The notes under the pieces are model-generated. The model made no database searches and had not been told where the DNA came from. It saw only the letters and a list, made by a program, of their open reading frames with translations. Of a DNA stretch of 64,000 nucleotides, positions 44,483 to 55,814 are shown one piece after another (position 1 is the first letter of the stretch; each line of letters begins with the position of its first letter). This DNA comes from Clarkia xantiana subsp. parviflora (Eukaryota; Streptophyta; Magnoliopsida; Myrtales; Onagraceae), in NCBI GenBank assembly GCA_036873135.1, contig JAPTYO010000005.1, positions 8,968,166 to 9,032,165 of the forward strand, written 5' to 3'. Position numbers and translations under genes: made by a program.

Positions 44483-44641
44483 ATCCACGCTCACCGCACA
44501 GATAATCGAGAACTCTGAGTCATGCCGAATACCACATCTAAACAAATTCACGAGTGGATAATTTCAGATGATCTGTGTCTGAATAAAACCTTTTACAGCT
44601 TTATATAGTTGACATACGAGGCGTAATTGAGACGCACTTTA

Positions 44642-45300
44642 TCAACGGTGCTTTGACCCACCGGATATTTGGTTAGGACCTTTGTGGTCCGGTTCTCTCC
44701 ATGATATACGGAAATCATAGTTGACTTCCCTCGATGTCCTGTGGTGATTTGTGAAGTTGGTTTCCCTTTTGCCCTGGTTACTGCACTTGAATAGGCTCAT
44801 GGTATACTTAATTGATTCAATCAAGTAAGTGAGACCCATCAACGTCAGACAACCATGAAAGAGGATACCTCTTCAATATTAGAAATATTCTCCTCCAGGT
44901 GGACCTTTCATTCTGAATGTTTCGAGCGGCTTTTACACCAGCATCCATGGAGAGAAGAACATCATTCTCAACCAAAACATTTCTAGCTTCAGCAGCCTTA
45001 CTTCCACCTAAGCGGATGCAAAGGGAACACAAAAGCTGTAATGTTGTCTTGTTGCAATTGAAGTCTTGTTAAACCCATTTATCCAAGGTTGAAAGTATCA
45101 CTACAAACGCTTTCAGATCACCAAAGAACGTACTCCCATGATTGGGAAACGAACTACCACATTCAACCGTAGGTGTCCTCTCCACTCTCGGAATCGCAGC
45201 AGAGAGGAGTTGAACAAATACTCCTCCCATTCATCATATCACACACCATCAAGATTGCGAGGAATATAGAAAACCATTCAATCAGCCATCTAATTTCACA
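44642..45300 (-). pseudogene. Cop-4 gag remnant
   Basis: Frames 45032-44817 and 44842-44642 give RLGGSKAAEARNVLVEN, MDAGVKAARNIQNERSTWRRIFLILKRYPLSWLSDVDGS and YLIESIKYTMSLF. Cop-5 shows the same blocks. Broken by shifts. Confidence 0.65.
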
Positions 45301-46793
45301 CATTTATAACCATGCGACAATCAGGGAGACAATTTAAAACATTTTGAAAAAGAATTGCTTACATCGGATATCTATGAGATAGAAGGCAACAAACAATGAT
45401 TCCTCAGACATCTAGCCAACCGGACCACCCGTATACCGATGGAAGGAGGCCGTGAAAGAGTTCACACTGTCGACGTCTCCTTTCTAATAGATCGGTCTTT
45501 TAAAACGCTTTAATCGCTTTCACTGAAACACGAATTTTTAAATACGCCCGATCTTGGCCTTTCCAAGGCCCTTTTAAAATTGTTCCGAGGATTTCTAATG
45601 CAAGCAAACATAATTCAACTACACTAGAAAATTATCATATGCAACCACATCTCGAAAGTATCACGCAAATGCATCATGCGTAATCACACAACATCAATCA
45701 TGCATATTTGGCGACTGAATTTCGATTTAAAATATTTTGGGCTGACTTGCAATTCATGTTATCAATCAGTCATGCGAACTTCTAGACATGGATCCTAATC
45801 AAGATCACTCAGCATAGCATGTATATCCTAGTGCGCAACACATTAATTGAAAACAGGGCTCCGCCCTCAACATGCTATATCCAGCTAGCTTGACTTAGTC
45901 AAGACACAATTCTAATCATATATTTATATCAACATATACAACAATTGCAATTCAGCCCACAAAATGATCCAGTCCCATAATCATGCATTTCCGAGATCCA
46001 TCCCCATAATTGAAACTAGTCATCAAGTTTGAATAATGTGTAAAATTATCAAACCAATTCTACTAAACTAGCAAATTATCATATGCAACCACATCCCGAA
46101 ACTACACGCATACGCATCACGCGTAATCACACCACATCAATCATGCATATTTGGCGACTGGATTTCGATTTCAAATATTTGGGGCTGACTTGCAATTCAT
46201 GTTATCAATCAGTCATGCGAACTTCTAGACATGGATCCTAATCAAGATCACTCAGCATAGCATGTCTATCCTAGTGCGCAACTCATTAATTGAAAACAGG
46301 GCTCCGCCCCCAACATGCAATATCCAGATAGCTTGACTTAGTGAACACACAATTCTAATCATATATTTATATTAACATATACAAAAATTGCAATTCAGCC
46401 CATAAAATGATTCAGTCCCATAATCATGCATTTCCGAGATCCATCCCATAATTGAAACTAGGCATCAGGTTTGAATAATGTGTAAAAATATCAAACCAAT
46501 TTGCGCTGTGTAAGTAATTTTAAAGTTCGAAAACATTTAGATTTTCAAATTTTGACCAACCTATTTTCAGTTGACTCGGGGCGGTTCGATAATTCTTGAC
46601 CGGTTCAGTTAATTTCGGTCCGACCGGTCTGATCCAGTCCGGTGAAACCGGTCGGACCGGTCCTATTCGGTTCAAATAGGTAATTCGGTTCGGTTTTTCA
46701 CACAAACCGCGTCAGTTTGATACGACCCATTAATATACCGGGTCCGACCCGGCCTGAATGGGCCAGACCAATTGGGAAAACCCGGGTCGGTCT
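45301..46793 (-). other. Cop-4 leader with internal tandem duplication
   Basis: Leader similar to those of Cop-1 and Cop-5. It includes a two-unit duplication (listed separately) and, at 46560-46793, the ACCGG/CGGTCC-rich run. No gene. Confidence 0.65.
45612..46500. repeat. 444-bp tandem duplication in the Cop-4 leader
   Basis: ATTATCATATGCAACCACATC starts at 45631 and 46075; TTTGGCGACTG recurs at about 443 bp. Both copies run in the same order to ATCAAACCAATT and are about 93% identical by eye, so the duplication is fairly recent relative to the element. Confidence 0.9.
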
Positions 46794-47085
46794 GTTGGCA
46801 TTTGGTGAATGGGCCACCGTAATAGGAGCCCTGCTTATTTGAAAATTCCCGTTCCGGTAATTTGCAATAGAATAACCATTTTCAAAAGACTGATCTATTA
46901 GATTGAAAACGACAATAGTGTGAATTCTTTCACGACACCCCCTTCCTCGGTTTACTGAAGGTTGGTTTGGTTTAGTGACTAAAGAATCACTATTCGTCGT
47001 ATTCCATCATATTAGATATTCCGATGCATGCAGTTCTGTCAAATTTTTGTTATCTTCCCAACCTAGTGTTGTTATCGATGAATAG
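46794..47085 (+). other. Cop-3 5' LTR remnant fused to the leader end
   Basis: 46794-46832 matches the first 39 bases of the Cop-5 type LTR (TGTTGGCATTTGGTGAATGG). At about 46833 it jumps to the final 250 bases of the leader. The rest of the LTR, the primer site and most of the leader have been deleted. Confidence 0.7.
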
Positions 47086-47535
47086 ATGGCATTATCATGT
47101 GAATCTGAGCTATTAGTTGAGACGAATTATGACTCGTGGAGAAAACGCGTCATTACGATTTTGGAAGCACAAGGTTTGTGTGACCACATACAAATAACCA
47201 TGAATTACCCAAATGTCGGACTCACCAAAGATCTGACATTTGCCCATTTTAAGTGGGAGCAAGATGATAAGAAAGAAAAGGAGCTGATACTGTCGGAAAT
47301 GTCAGAAGATTTCTATGTCCGCTATAAGGATGATCCGACGACAAAGGACATCTGGGATGCCCTCTTTCTGAAATGTGGAAGTGGCATGGCAGTTACACTG
47401 CACCCACTTATACCAACATTAGAAACCTGTCTGAACAACAACAATAAGAGTGTACTTGAAAAAGTATACGACCTCCTTCGCCTATTCAAGCCATTGGAAG
47501 ATGACAGTCAGATGGCTGAATGGGATAAAATTTAG
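47086..47535 (+). pseudogene. Cop-3 gag, N-terminal part (third gag type)
   Basis: ATG 47086. The frame reads LLVETNYDSWRKRVITILEAQGLCDHI, then TTKDIWDALFLKCGSG, the general plan of copia gag, but it matches neither the Cop-2 nor the Cop-1/4/5 type. It stops at 47535 (149 residues). A basic stretch (GRKKRKFRNKGKKQQ, 47689-47733) follows in the frame 47584-47808; I see no CCHC knuckle. Confidence 0.7.
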
Positions 47536-47883
47536 GCCATAATAGGGATCTTCCCGAAGTCTTAGAGAGCAACCAAGGCTATATTGACTGTCAGCAGCTC
47601 CATACTTGATATTGCATCTGTCCTGAAAATAGTCGTGATGGAACAGGCTCGATTAAAATCGGTATCGAAGGAACCGAAATCCACAGGACAAGCTGGTCGC
47701 AAGAAAAGGAAATTCAGGAACAAAGGAAAGAAACAACAAGCAGTCGACGGTGAAACGTTGACTTCACCTAAACAAGGCAGTCCCAGATTAAAATCCGAGA
47801 TAGTTTGAGGGAACTCCAGCCCACGCCGAATAAGCAATGGTGCAGGTACCAGCAAATCGCATCCTGAAAAGGTATGCGAATTT

Positions 47884-48372
47884 GGTTATGAAGAGGAAGC
47901 TTTAGTTTCCTCAACTGTCATGTTAACTGACTCATATCCGTCTTGGATTCGTGATTCAGGTGCAACAGACCACATAACCAACGATCGAGAACTATTTGCC
48001 AAGTTTAGACGATTACCGAAGGATTCTAAAAGGATATACATTGGCGACAGCTCACAAGTTGAATTCATAGGGGTAGGGACTTGCAAATTTCCAATGGGCA
48101 ATGGCAAATTATTACTTCTAGTTAATGTCCTTTTCGCTCCTAGAATCCGTAGGAACGTTATTTCTGTTTCTGCTCTTATGGATAAAAACTTTATTTCTGC
48201 TCCTAGAATCCGTAGGAACGTTATTTCTGTTTCTGCTCTTATGGATAAAAATCCTTTGTTCGTATAAATAAAGGGGATACTTTATTAGGATATACCTTTT
48301 CTTATAATGGTTTTTTTTTTATCATGATGGCATTCGCGGCTTGGACATATAGGCTATGACAGAGTTCAGTCG
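47884..48372 (+). pseudogene. Cop-3 protease and pre-integrase region with a 63-bp duplication
   Basis: The frame 47920-48267 has SWIRDSGATDHIT, the copia protease active site (DSGA). A 63-bp segment starting GCTCCTAGAATCCG at 48136 is repeated in tandem at 48199, in frame, so APRIRRNVISVSALMDKN appears twice. The frame ends at 48267, and the gag_pre-integrase part with the first zinc ligands is broken before 48373. Confidence 0.8.
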
Positions 48373-49404
48373 TTGGCTCGACGAGGGATTTTCCCCAGAA
48401 CAAACAGTGTGGTCAAACACACATGTCATGACTGTCTGGCTGGAAAGTCCACCTGCAAGCCATTCGGTGAAGCAAAACGAGCAGAATTTCCATTGCAGAT
48501 AATCCATTCCGATGTCTGTGGACCAATGAACGTAACTGCTAGAAATGGAAAGCGATACTTTGTAACTTTCATTGATGACTACACCCGATTTGGGTTTACT
48601 CATTTGATTACTCGCAAATCTGAAGCTTTAGATTGCTTTAAAAGCTTTCTGAAGATCGTGGAGAATCAACAGGAGCGGAAGGTGAAAATCCTTCGCACCA
48701 ATAAAGGTGGAGAATATCTCTCTAATGAGTTTGATAAGTTATGCAAAGAAAGTAGGATCGCCCGTCAAACGACGATCCCCAACACACCACAGCAGAATGG
48801 TGTGGCTGAACGTCGTAATCGGACTCTCCTAGACATGGTGAGAACCATGATGTCACAAGCACAATTACCAATTTATTATTGGGGAGACGCATTGCTTGCT
48901 GCCACTCATGTAGTAAACCTTGTCCCATCAAAAGCGGTTAACACAACACCGTTTGAGCTCTGGACTGGTAGAGAGTTAAATCTTACCAGGCTGCGACCTT
49001 GGGAGTGCGTAGCTTACACACATACAAATGACAGCCGATTAGGCAAGTTAGGCCCCAGAGGACTTAAGAGCATCTTTATAAGATACTCCAAGAACGCAAA
49101 AGGTTATGTATTTGTGTCAACTAAAGAAAACGGTAGTGTGTACGAACATGAATCCAGAGACGTCACTTTTCTTGAGGACGAATTTCCATCGCTTCAAGAG
49201 ATAAAAACAGATGAAGTTCTGACCGAACTAGAACATGATGATGATGATTCTCAGGTCCCACTTTATTCGAGTGGTAGATTTGGCACAGCAACAAGTGATT
49301 CGGTTAATGAGGATGATATCCCCATTATAAATCCAGTGGGAGGGCTCACTACCCCCCCCCCCCCCAAACACAAATCACTATTGCTGGGAATGCGAATCAA
49401 GTAG
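48373..49404 (+). pseudogene. Cop-3 integrase core, second catalytic Asp replaced
   Basis: An open frame of 343 residues. The zinc part HTCHDCLAGK (residues 16-25) precedes the rve core. The first Asp is D47 in HSDVCGP; the second is in the usual RTDNGGEY motif, here RTNKGGEY, so residue 110 is Asn; the Glu is E147 in QNGVAERRNR. Integrase would therefore be inactive. The C-terminal GKLGPRGLKSIFIRYSKNAKGYVF block is the normal copia region. A poly-C run (49351-49366) disturbs the frame before the stop. Confidence 0.85.
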
Positions 49405-51306
49405 AACCTGACATTCGTAACACACAACTACCATCAATTCTCATTATTTCAAGTGGGGGTGAGATGATCGCTCCAGTTCCAGATCCTAGTGATTAAAGAA
49501 CTAATCTCGGAGGTGAAATTCTGAGACGAAGGGGTCGTCCTAGGAAAGTTGTTGCTCAAAGTTCTAGTAACACCAACATTCCCAGTGAGAGTAGTGCCCC
49601 GATAAGAAGCATTATTCCAAGTGGGAGTATGGGACAAACTCAAAATGGGATAGGTGAGCCTAGACGTAGTCAAAGTAAACGCACTTCCCATAAAAGGTAT
49701 CCCATTGAGAGAGGCGAAATATTCACTCTCACATCTGTTGATGAACCAGTAACGGTTAAACAAGTGATGGAAGGACCTCAAACAAAGGAATGGAGAAAAG
49801 CAATGGAAGATGAAATCGCCTCAATGAAAGCTAATTTGGTTTGGTCATTAGTTGATTTGCCTACGAACCGCAGAGCAATAGGAGCTAAGTGGGTATTGAA
49901 ACTCAAACTCACTGCTGATGGAGAAGTTGAGCGATACAAAGCTCGACTAGTTGCGAAAGGATATACCCAAATCCACGGAGTGGACTTTGATGAAACATAC
50001 TCACCAATTGTGCGTTACACCACAGTAAGGGTCATCCTTCCCCTAGTTGCTAGTCTTGATCTAGAGCTACATCAAATGGATGTTAAGACCGCATTCCTCC
50101 ATGGAAACCCGGAGGAAGAGATCTATATGGAGCAGCCAGAGGGTTTCATTACTCCTGGCAAAGAACGTAAAGTTTGCAAACTCCAAAGATCTATATACGG
50201 CCTTAAACAATCGTCTCGGCAATGGTAGCGCAGATTCCATGAGGAAATTGTCGGATACGGATTCATGAATCTTCACGAGGATCCCTGTGTATACACCAAG
50301 AACTCCGGGTCTAAGTATATCATCATAACACTATACGTGGATGACATACTCATTGCTGCGAACGACGTGAGTTTTATGAATAAATCAAAGTCCTGGTTAG
50401 CATCAACATTCGAGATGAAAGACTGGGAGAGGCCACGTACATCTTAGGCATCGAAATTGCCCGAGATCGTGCAACCCGGAGATTATGTCTATCTCAGGAA
50501 TCATATATCAACAAACTATTGAAAAGATTCAGAATGCTGGATGTTAAACCCGTGGATACGTCGGTTGTGTTCGGTGCGCGCTATCGAAGCGTGATGGCCC
50601 GAAAAACCAGCAGGAGCGTGAACATATGAAGAATGCAGAGTATCTGAGCATGGTAGGGAGTCTAATGTACGCCATGCTCTGTACTCGGCCAGACATCTAT
50701 TATGCTGTGGGCCTAGTAGCAAGATTCCAATCAGATCCTAGTTATCAACATCTAAAGGTCGTAAAACGAATTATCAGATATCTGAAAGGTACTACCGACT
50801 ACGTTCTGTGTTATGAGGGCGATCGGCTCGAATTGACTGGTTATAGTGACGCCGACCGCGGTGGTGATTCGGATGATCGTAATTCCACCATAGGAGGAGT
50901 TTTCCTTCTTGCTAATGCTGCCATATCATGGGTAAGCAAGAAGCAATCGTGTGTCGCGCTTTCCACTATGGAATCGGAATTCGTTGCCCTCTCCAAAAAT
51001 GCACAAGAAGCGGTCTGGCTGAAAAGGTTTCTTACTGCATTAATTGGAACCGACAAGAAGAGTAAACCTGTGAAGGTGTACTCCGACTGTCAGGCGGCCA
51101 CTGCGGCAGTTAAGAATCCAAAGTTCCATAGTAGGACAAATCACATTGATGTGAAATACAATTATGCTAAATATCTTATGGAAGACAACATAATCGCTTT
51201 AGAATACTTTCCTACAGACAATATGGTCGCAGACCCTTTAACAAAGCCGTTACGTAGGGAAATTTTTGAAAAGCACGTAAAACTACTTGGATTACGTAGG
51301 GCTTAA
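49405..51306 (+). pseudogene. Cop-3 reverse transcriptase and RNase H
   Basis: Frame 49629-50228 holds the RT start (EWRKAMEDEIASMKAN, YKARLVAKGYTQIHGVDFDETYSP, QMDVKTAFLHGN) and ends in a TAG after SSRQW. The active site YVDD is at 50334-50345 in the following frame. A two-base loss in FEMKDMG (near 50423) and another lesion near 50575 shift the frame. RNase H (50626-51306, open) has YSDADRGGD, STMESEFVALS, VYSDCQAATAAVKN and VADPLTKPL. Both enzymes are recognisable but cannot be made as one polyprotein. Confidence 0.88.
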
Positions 51307-52439
51307 ACTGTGTGGCTTGTAAAAGTGATAACATTTTGACATTTGAAATTATGTTTCAATTGAATAAAAGAATTGCAATTTGAGTTTATGATTTATCGAC
51401 GTCATAATGATTAACAACATCGGATTTTACGGTCTATAAACTAAGTCGTAGGAAGAAGTAAAATTCTTCCACCAAAATTATGTCGAATGTGAACCTTGCC
51501 TCGTCACACAGGCACGGTCATCTTGTAAGGAGAGAGGGATCTCTACCATAACAAGATTGGCTAAGAATCAGGGGGATAAACCTGATTAAACAAAACGATA
51601 ACATTGTCACGCTTAACAACATGACTTAATCTTCATTTTGTAAATCGCCGAGTTGGTCTTTGTCCATCACTATATCACATTCAAGGCCAGATGAGAGATT
51701 CTGCGATAGCATTATTGACATATCCCATCCCTGGCTTTACCAGGTGTGCTATCGACGCGTGCTTCTTACTACGCGTGCCACGTTCGACCATGGGGTCATG
51801 CTCGGTTGTGCTAGCTAGAATCCCTGTGATTCAAAGGGCGCATACTTCTTCACCTTGAGCGTGTGATTAATCCCAGATGTCTTATGAAGAGAGATCCAAA
51901 GTATCCTCACGGACTCAGAACTTATACCTAAGGTCTGGCTCAATGCTCGCTTCCCGGCGTACGAGCGTAGTGCTAAAGAAAACAGCCAAGTGACCACGTC
52001 TTGGAAACCGGTTGAGTCAGACTAAGGGTATAAGCAATGGGGATGGTCAAGTTCACCTTTAATTCACCGACTCTCGTGTTCACTAGGTGGCCGCCAACCG
52101 GATATTAGTTGAAGGTTGTGAACACTTGTACGGATGCCCTGGAGAAGTATTCCTTTGTGGAAAACTGGGCAATTGGAGAATTAACAGTTGACCAAGGATA
52201 CAGTGCAATTCATAGTTTTATTTCAAACAGGTTTGGTTCATGAAAGGGAATCAACGTTCTGCGGGCGCTACAATACTCCTAACAGATGAGTAGCACGATC
52301 CCCGTCGTATCCGCCGGTCGCACGGCAAGCCTCGTATGAACTATTCGGAGACGGAGACAAAGACTGAAGACTGAGTTGTTGATACTATTGCGTAACCGTA
52401 TAGATTAACGAGGACCCTCCCATTCTGGCGAGTGGGAGC
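51307..52439 (+). other. Cop-3 3' region with conserved stem-loop
   Basis: 1,133 bp, equal to Cop-2. Stem AATCAGG (51566-51572) / CCTGATT (51581-51587) with loop GGGATAAA. It ends in GAGTGGGAGC, the purine tract before the LTR. Confidence 0.7.
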
Positions 52440-53002
52440 TGTTAGCATATGGTGACGTGGCGCCGTAATAGGAGCCCGTTAATTAAGGGAATTACCTAAG
52501 TTAATTAGGTAATTGTCAATCTGGGCTAATTGGGTCAAATCCAATTAGTAATTGACAAGGGAGGCCCAAAATTGGGCCTCCCCCTTATACATGCAATTCG
52601 GCCGGCCACCCTATACCACATTGGTTGGAGTTTCCTTTTGGCAACTCTACCAATACTATATATAGGGGTGTCTGCTAAGGGTTTATTCATTCATTCATAA
52701 TAACAAGGATCTCCATTGAGAACACTTGTTTCCCTTAGTATAAAATACGGCACCATCACATCTGGTCTGAGGTTCCATTTCCGTTGAAGAATCGATCAGA
52801 GGTCTTGTTGTGGAGCTACATCGCGTGGGACTTCTTCTAACTAAGAACTTGCACGTGGTTCCGAACGGAGGATCAGAACTCCCTCCACATCGTTTTTGGG
52901 CAGGAAAGCTAAAAGGTATGTGTACTAATTCCGCTGCGTAGATTAGATTTCTTGCTAGTACACGTTTAGCATTCCGTAGTATTACGTCCCAGTAATCCAA
53001 CA
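52440..53002 (+). repeat. Cop-3 3' LTR (563 bp)
   Basis: Begins TGTTAGCATATGG and ends AATCCAACA. A TATA-like word (CTATATATAGG) lies at about 52657-52666. It belongs to a subfamily distinct from the Cop-3 5' remnant, which is nearer to Cop-5. Confidence 0.85.
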
Positions 53003-53241
53003 ACAGAGATCTGTCCCTGCCGAATAGTCGATCAGAGGCTTTGCTGTGGAGACTATACCACGTTGGGCTTCTCTAACAAGAACCTCTACGGGTGCCGACC
53101 GGAGAACCGCGGACTCCCTCAGCAAGATCTTGGGTCTACGGACTGTGCTAAAGGTATCTGTGATTCTTCCGCTGCGTGATTACGATTACTAGCATGTACC
53201 TTGTTTTAGTGTCCGTAGTGATTACTCCCCGTAATCTAACA
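53003..53241 (+). repeat. LTR fragment, 3' end of a Cop-2-type LTR
   Basis: It aligns with 31110-31355, the last 240 bases of the Cop-2 LTR, and ends AATCTAACA. It abuts the Cop-3 LTR without a gap. Confidence 0.8.
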
Positions 53242-53702
53242 AAAATTGTGTTAGATATATTGATAATTACTATCTACAATTATCTTGTGAACCTAGCCCT
53301 AATTTTGACCTAATCAATAGGTGGTAAAACTTCTGCCGAAATAATAAAATATTTTTCAATATTTTCGGTCACTTTAGGGTTACTTGTGGACTAAGAAATT
53401 AAAAATTTCACCTTGAACACTAAAGTGAGGTTCGGCCGAAACAAGAATTTAGGGCAAGTGGTCAAATTTCAAGATCAAATCTTGTCATGATCATGAATCC
53501 AAAGTTTTAATTTGATAAAAGTCTTGTTTTCTTGAAGACCATGAACATCAAACTTTACTAAGAACATCAAGAAAAATAATGGCCAGACCGAATTTTACCC
53601 AAAAAATCGAAAATTTTAAAAACTTAAAACTTTAAAATTTTGGTCATAATCAAGAAAAACCAAGAACACCAATTTTATCAAAAACACAAACTCCCTAACA
53701 TA
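53242..53702 (-). other. Leader between primer site and Cop-3 insertion (Cop-4)
   Basis: AT-rich; includes GGTTCGGCCGAAA (53432-53444) also found in other copia leaders and LTRs. No gene. Confidence 0.5.
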
Positions 53703-53715
53703 GGCTCTGATACCA
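53703..53715 (-). promoter_or_regulatory. Copia primer binding site (initiator Met tRNA)
   Basis: The minus strand reads TGGTATCAGAGCC, complementary to the 3' end of plant initiator methionine tRNA, one base inside the LTR. It is the only clear copia primer site in the window. Confidence 0.9.
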
Positions 53716-53716
53716 C

Positions 53717-54319
53717 TGTAGAATTTAGGGATTAATACTACGGAAACAAAACCCTAGATACGTGCATGGTAACTAATACGCAGCGGAATAAGATGCACAT
53801 ACCTGCAATGTTTCATGTAGCCCAAGACCGTTGAGGGGAGTTCTCGATCCGTCGGACAGTTCCCTGTAAAGGTTCCTGTTAGAGAAGCACTACGCGGATT
53901 ATGCCTCACAGCAATGCCTCGGTCGATTCTTCGCGGGATGGGACTTCTGGAGTAAATTGCTCGACGCAATTTGGCACCTCCTTTGATGTTGGTCTTTCGG
54001 CCGAAGTAGCTAGTAAATAGGGAGGAGATGTTTCTTTTAATCTCACCACTTAGGAAGAGAGGAATATAATTAGTGTTATGAAACCCTCCTAGGACTCCCT
54101 ATTATTTATAAGAGAAGTAAAGTGGACAAAAGTCCACTTTATCCCTAGCATTAGTTCGGCCGGCCATGTGTATAGGGAGGCCCAATTTTGGGTCTCCCAT
54201 GTTAATTGAGATTTTAGGCCTAGCCCAAAATCCCTAATATGACATTACCTAACTTCTTAGGTACATGGGCTTAATTAATGGGATCTTTATTACGGCGTCC
54301 CATAGTCCAAATGCTTACA
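53717..54319 (-). repeat. Cop-4 5' LTR (603 bp)
   Basis: Plus orientation TGTAGAATT to TGCTTACA. A TATA box (TTATAAATA on the minus strand) is at about 54103-54111. It aligns with the Cop-5 LTR (57366-57951). Confidence 0.85.
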
Positions 54320-54700
54320 GTTGGAAGCCAAGCCAGGACGTGATGAATGTAGATCTCTTCCCTCTATACATGGGGTGTCGCTTGAAAGCCAATGGCCGGT
54401 TTCCAATGTCTTGGTTGTTATCTGTAAGATGTTGCATAGCCTTCGGGATCCTGCTGGTTTAGGAACTAATGCCGCTCTCCTGATGATGGTCAGGGCGGGC
54501 CGAAAACTAGTTAAGCTGCTCTAAGGAGCAAAGACCCCTAACCATGACCCGTTCCGTCCGTATGCGCAGTGCGATTGGGCTTAGAGAACTGATATTGAGA
54601 GTAAAGAGGGCTGATCCTGCTGTGGGAAGGCTGGATGCCCCGCGTGTCGATTCCTCTAGGAGCGTCAAAACTCCAGACACGTGATACTAGCTAGCTTTTT
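54320..54700. other. GC-balanced patch of unknown origin
   Basis: Composition differs sharply from the AT-rich flanks, with no retroelement motif. Frames are short. The look is of organellar or rRNA-poor mitochondrial DNA, but I cannot identify a gene. Confidence 0.3.
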
Positions 54701-55449
54701 GTATATGTAGTCACTCTATGCCTCATAATTGTCGCCATTAAGGCTGAACGGAATAGGACGTTTAGACACTTCTTCAATAGCCATCTGGTATAATCATAGT
54801 TAAACACATATAAACAATATTAGAATGAATAATTACATGCATTGGATATCTAGGTGATGGATTACGATCACTACAGTTTGTTTATAAATCTTTACAAAAG
54901 TCACCAGTGTACCCAATGAAATTAAATAAATTAAAGTAAACTCCTAAAGCTTTCGTATTGCCCACTAGATCGATCTTCAAGGCAGTTCAACATAAGTGAA
55001 CCAGAATGAAACTTAACTCATTCTCCGACCTAACCAAAATTGTCTCTAATCTTAGATTTTGCATGTTATCAACAACGAAGCAGGCATTCATAATTTTCTA
55101 ATCGTAAATTATCGTATACTATAATTCAAGTCCAATAAACATGTATAATTCAATTAAATTTGGTTCAGCACTACGTAATACCAACTCGACCAAAATAATC
55201 AATGAACCCTAGATTACTTCCATCCTATGTAACAAGATACCGATGTAAAGATTCAATTTTTTTTTTCATACTTTTAAAATAAATATTCTATCTTACAAGT
55301 TTAGTTTGGATTAAGATTCAATCTTTCGACTAAATCACTTATTTAATTTTATACGAGGAATTCAATAATTAAAATCTTGCTAGGATCTACATATACACCC
55401 TAAACCTAAATATCTTATATTCATCAAATTAGGTTTACCAATAATTAGG
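54701..55449. other. AT-rich stretch, nothing recognised
   Basis: No open frame of note, no repeats beyond short A/T runs. Confidence 0.5.
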
Positions 55450-55710
55450 GGTTTGGGGTTGGGTGACACTAGGTCACCCACTCTCATTGAAACTGCAGTA
55501 CAGCGTCGGCAAGATACAACGCGACGAAAGCATTTCGGCGGAGGGGGTGCTAGGCCTGAGGCGATGCAGCATAACGGTGCGTTGGCGAAGGGCCATCGCT
55601 ATAGCGGATCGAAGCCGGTTGCCGTGCCGTGGATCGAAACTGCGACGTTCGGTCAGCTGATTTCCAAGTGCGATTTTCGGACCAGATTTGCTAGTTTACT
55701 TAAAAATTAA
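55450..55710. other. Second GC-richer patch
   Basis: An 85-codon plus frame (55453-55710) has no motif I recognise. CpG-rich words (GATACAACGCGACGAAAG) contrast with the flanks. Confidence 0.3.
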
Positions 55711-55814
55711 GAAATCTTGTTTTACCCTAATAGAAAACTAGTGTTCTCACGAACCCTAATTCAAAAATCGAATACCAATCACAAACTGTAAACACAACAT
55801 ATTCTAGTTCTGAT

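Larger units (their letters stand above)
46794..53002 (+). mobile_element. Cop-3: Ty1/copia element with full pol order, truncated 5' LTR
   Basis: Order: 39-bp 5' LTR remnant, last part of leader, gag, protease, integrase, RT, RNase H, 1,133-bp 3' region, 3' LTR. That protease-integrase-RT-RNase H order defines Ty1/copia. It has several stops and shifts. Confidence 0.87.
44483..54319 (-). mobile_element. Cop-4: minus-strand copia split by Cop-3
   Basis: Left part 44483-46793 is gag and leader; right part 53242-54319 is leader, primer site and 5' LTR. The left leader breaks exactly where a plus-oriented copia LTR start (TGTTGGCATTTGG) begins, as expected if Cop-3 inserted here. Pol is absent: the element is cut at 44483. 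I found no 5-bp duplication at the Cop-3 borders, so the union of the two parts is inferred from order and orientation. Confidence 0.6.

Noticed and set aside
46789..53246. 5-bp target duplication of Cop-3
   Set aside because: CGGTC on the left does not match ACAGA (after 53002) or AAAAT (after 53241).
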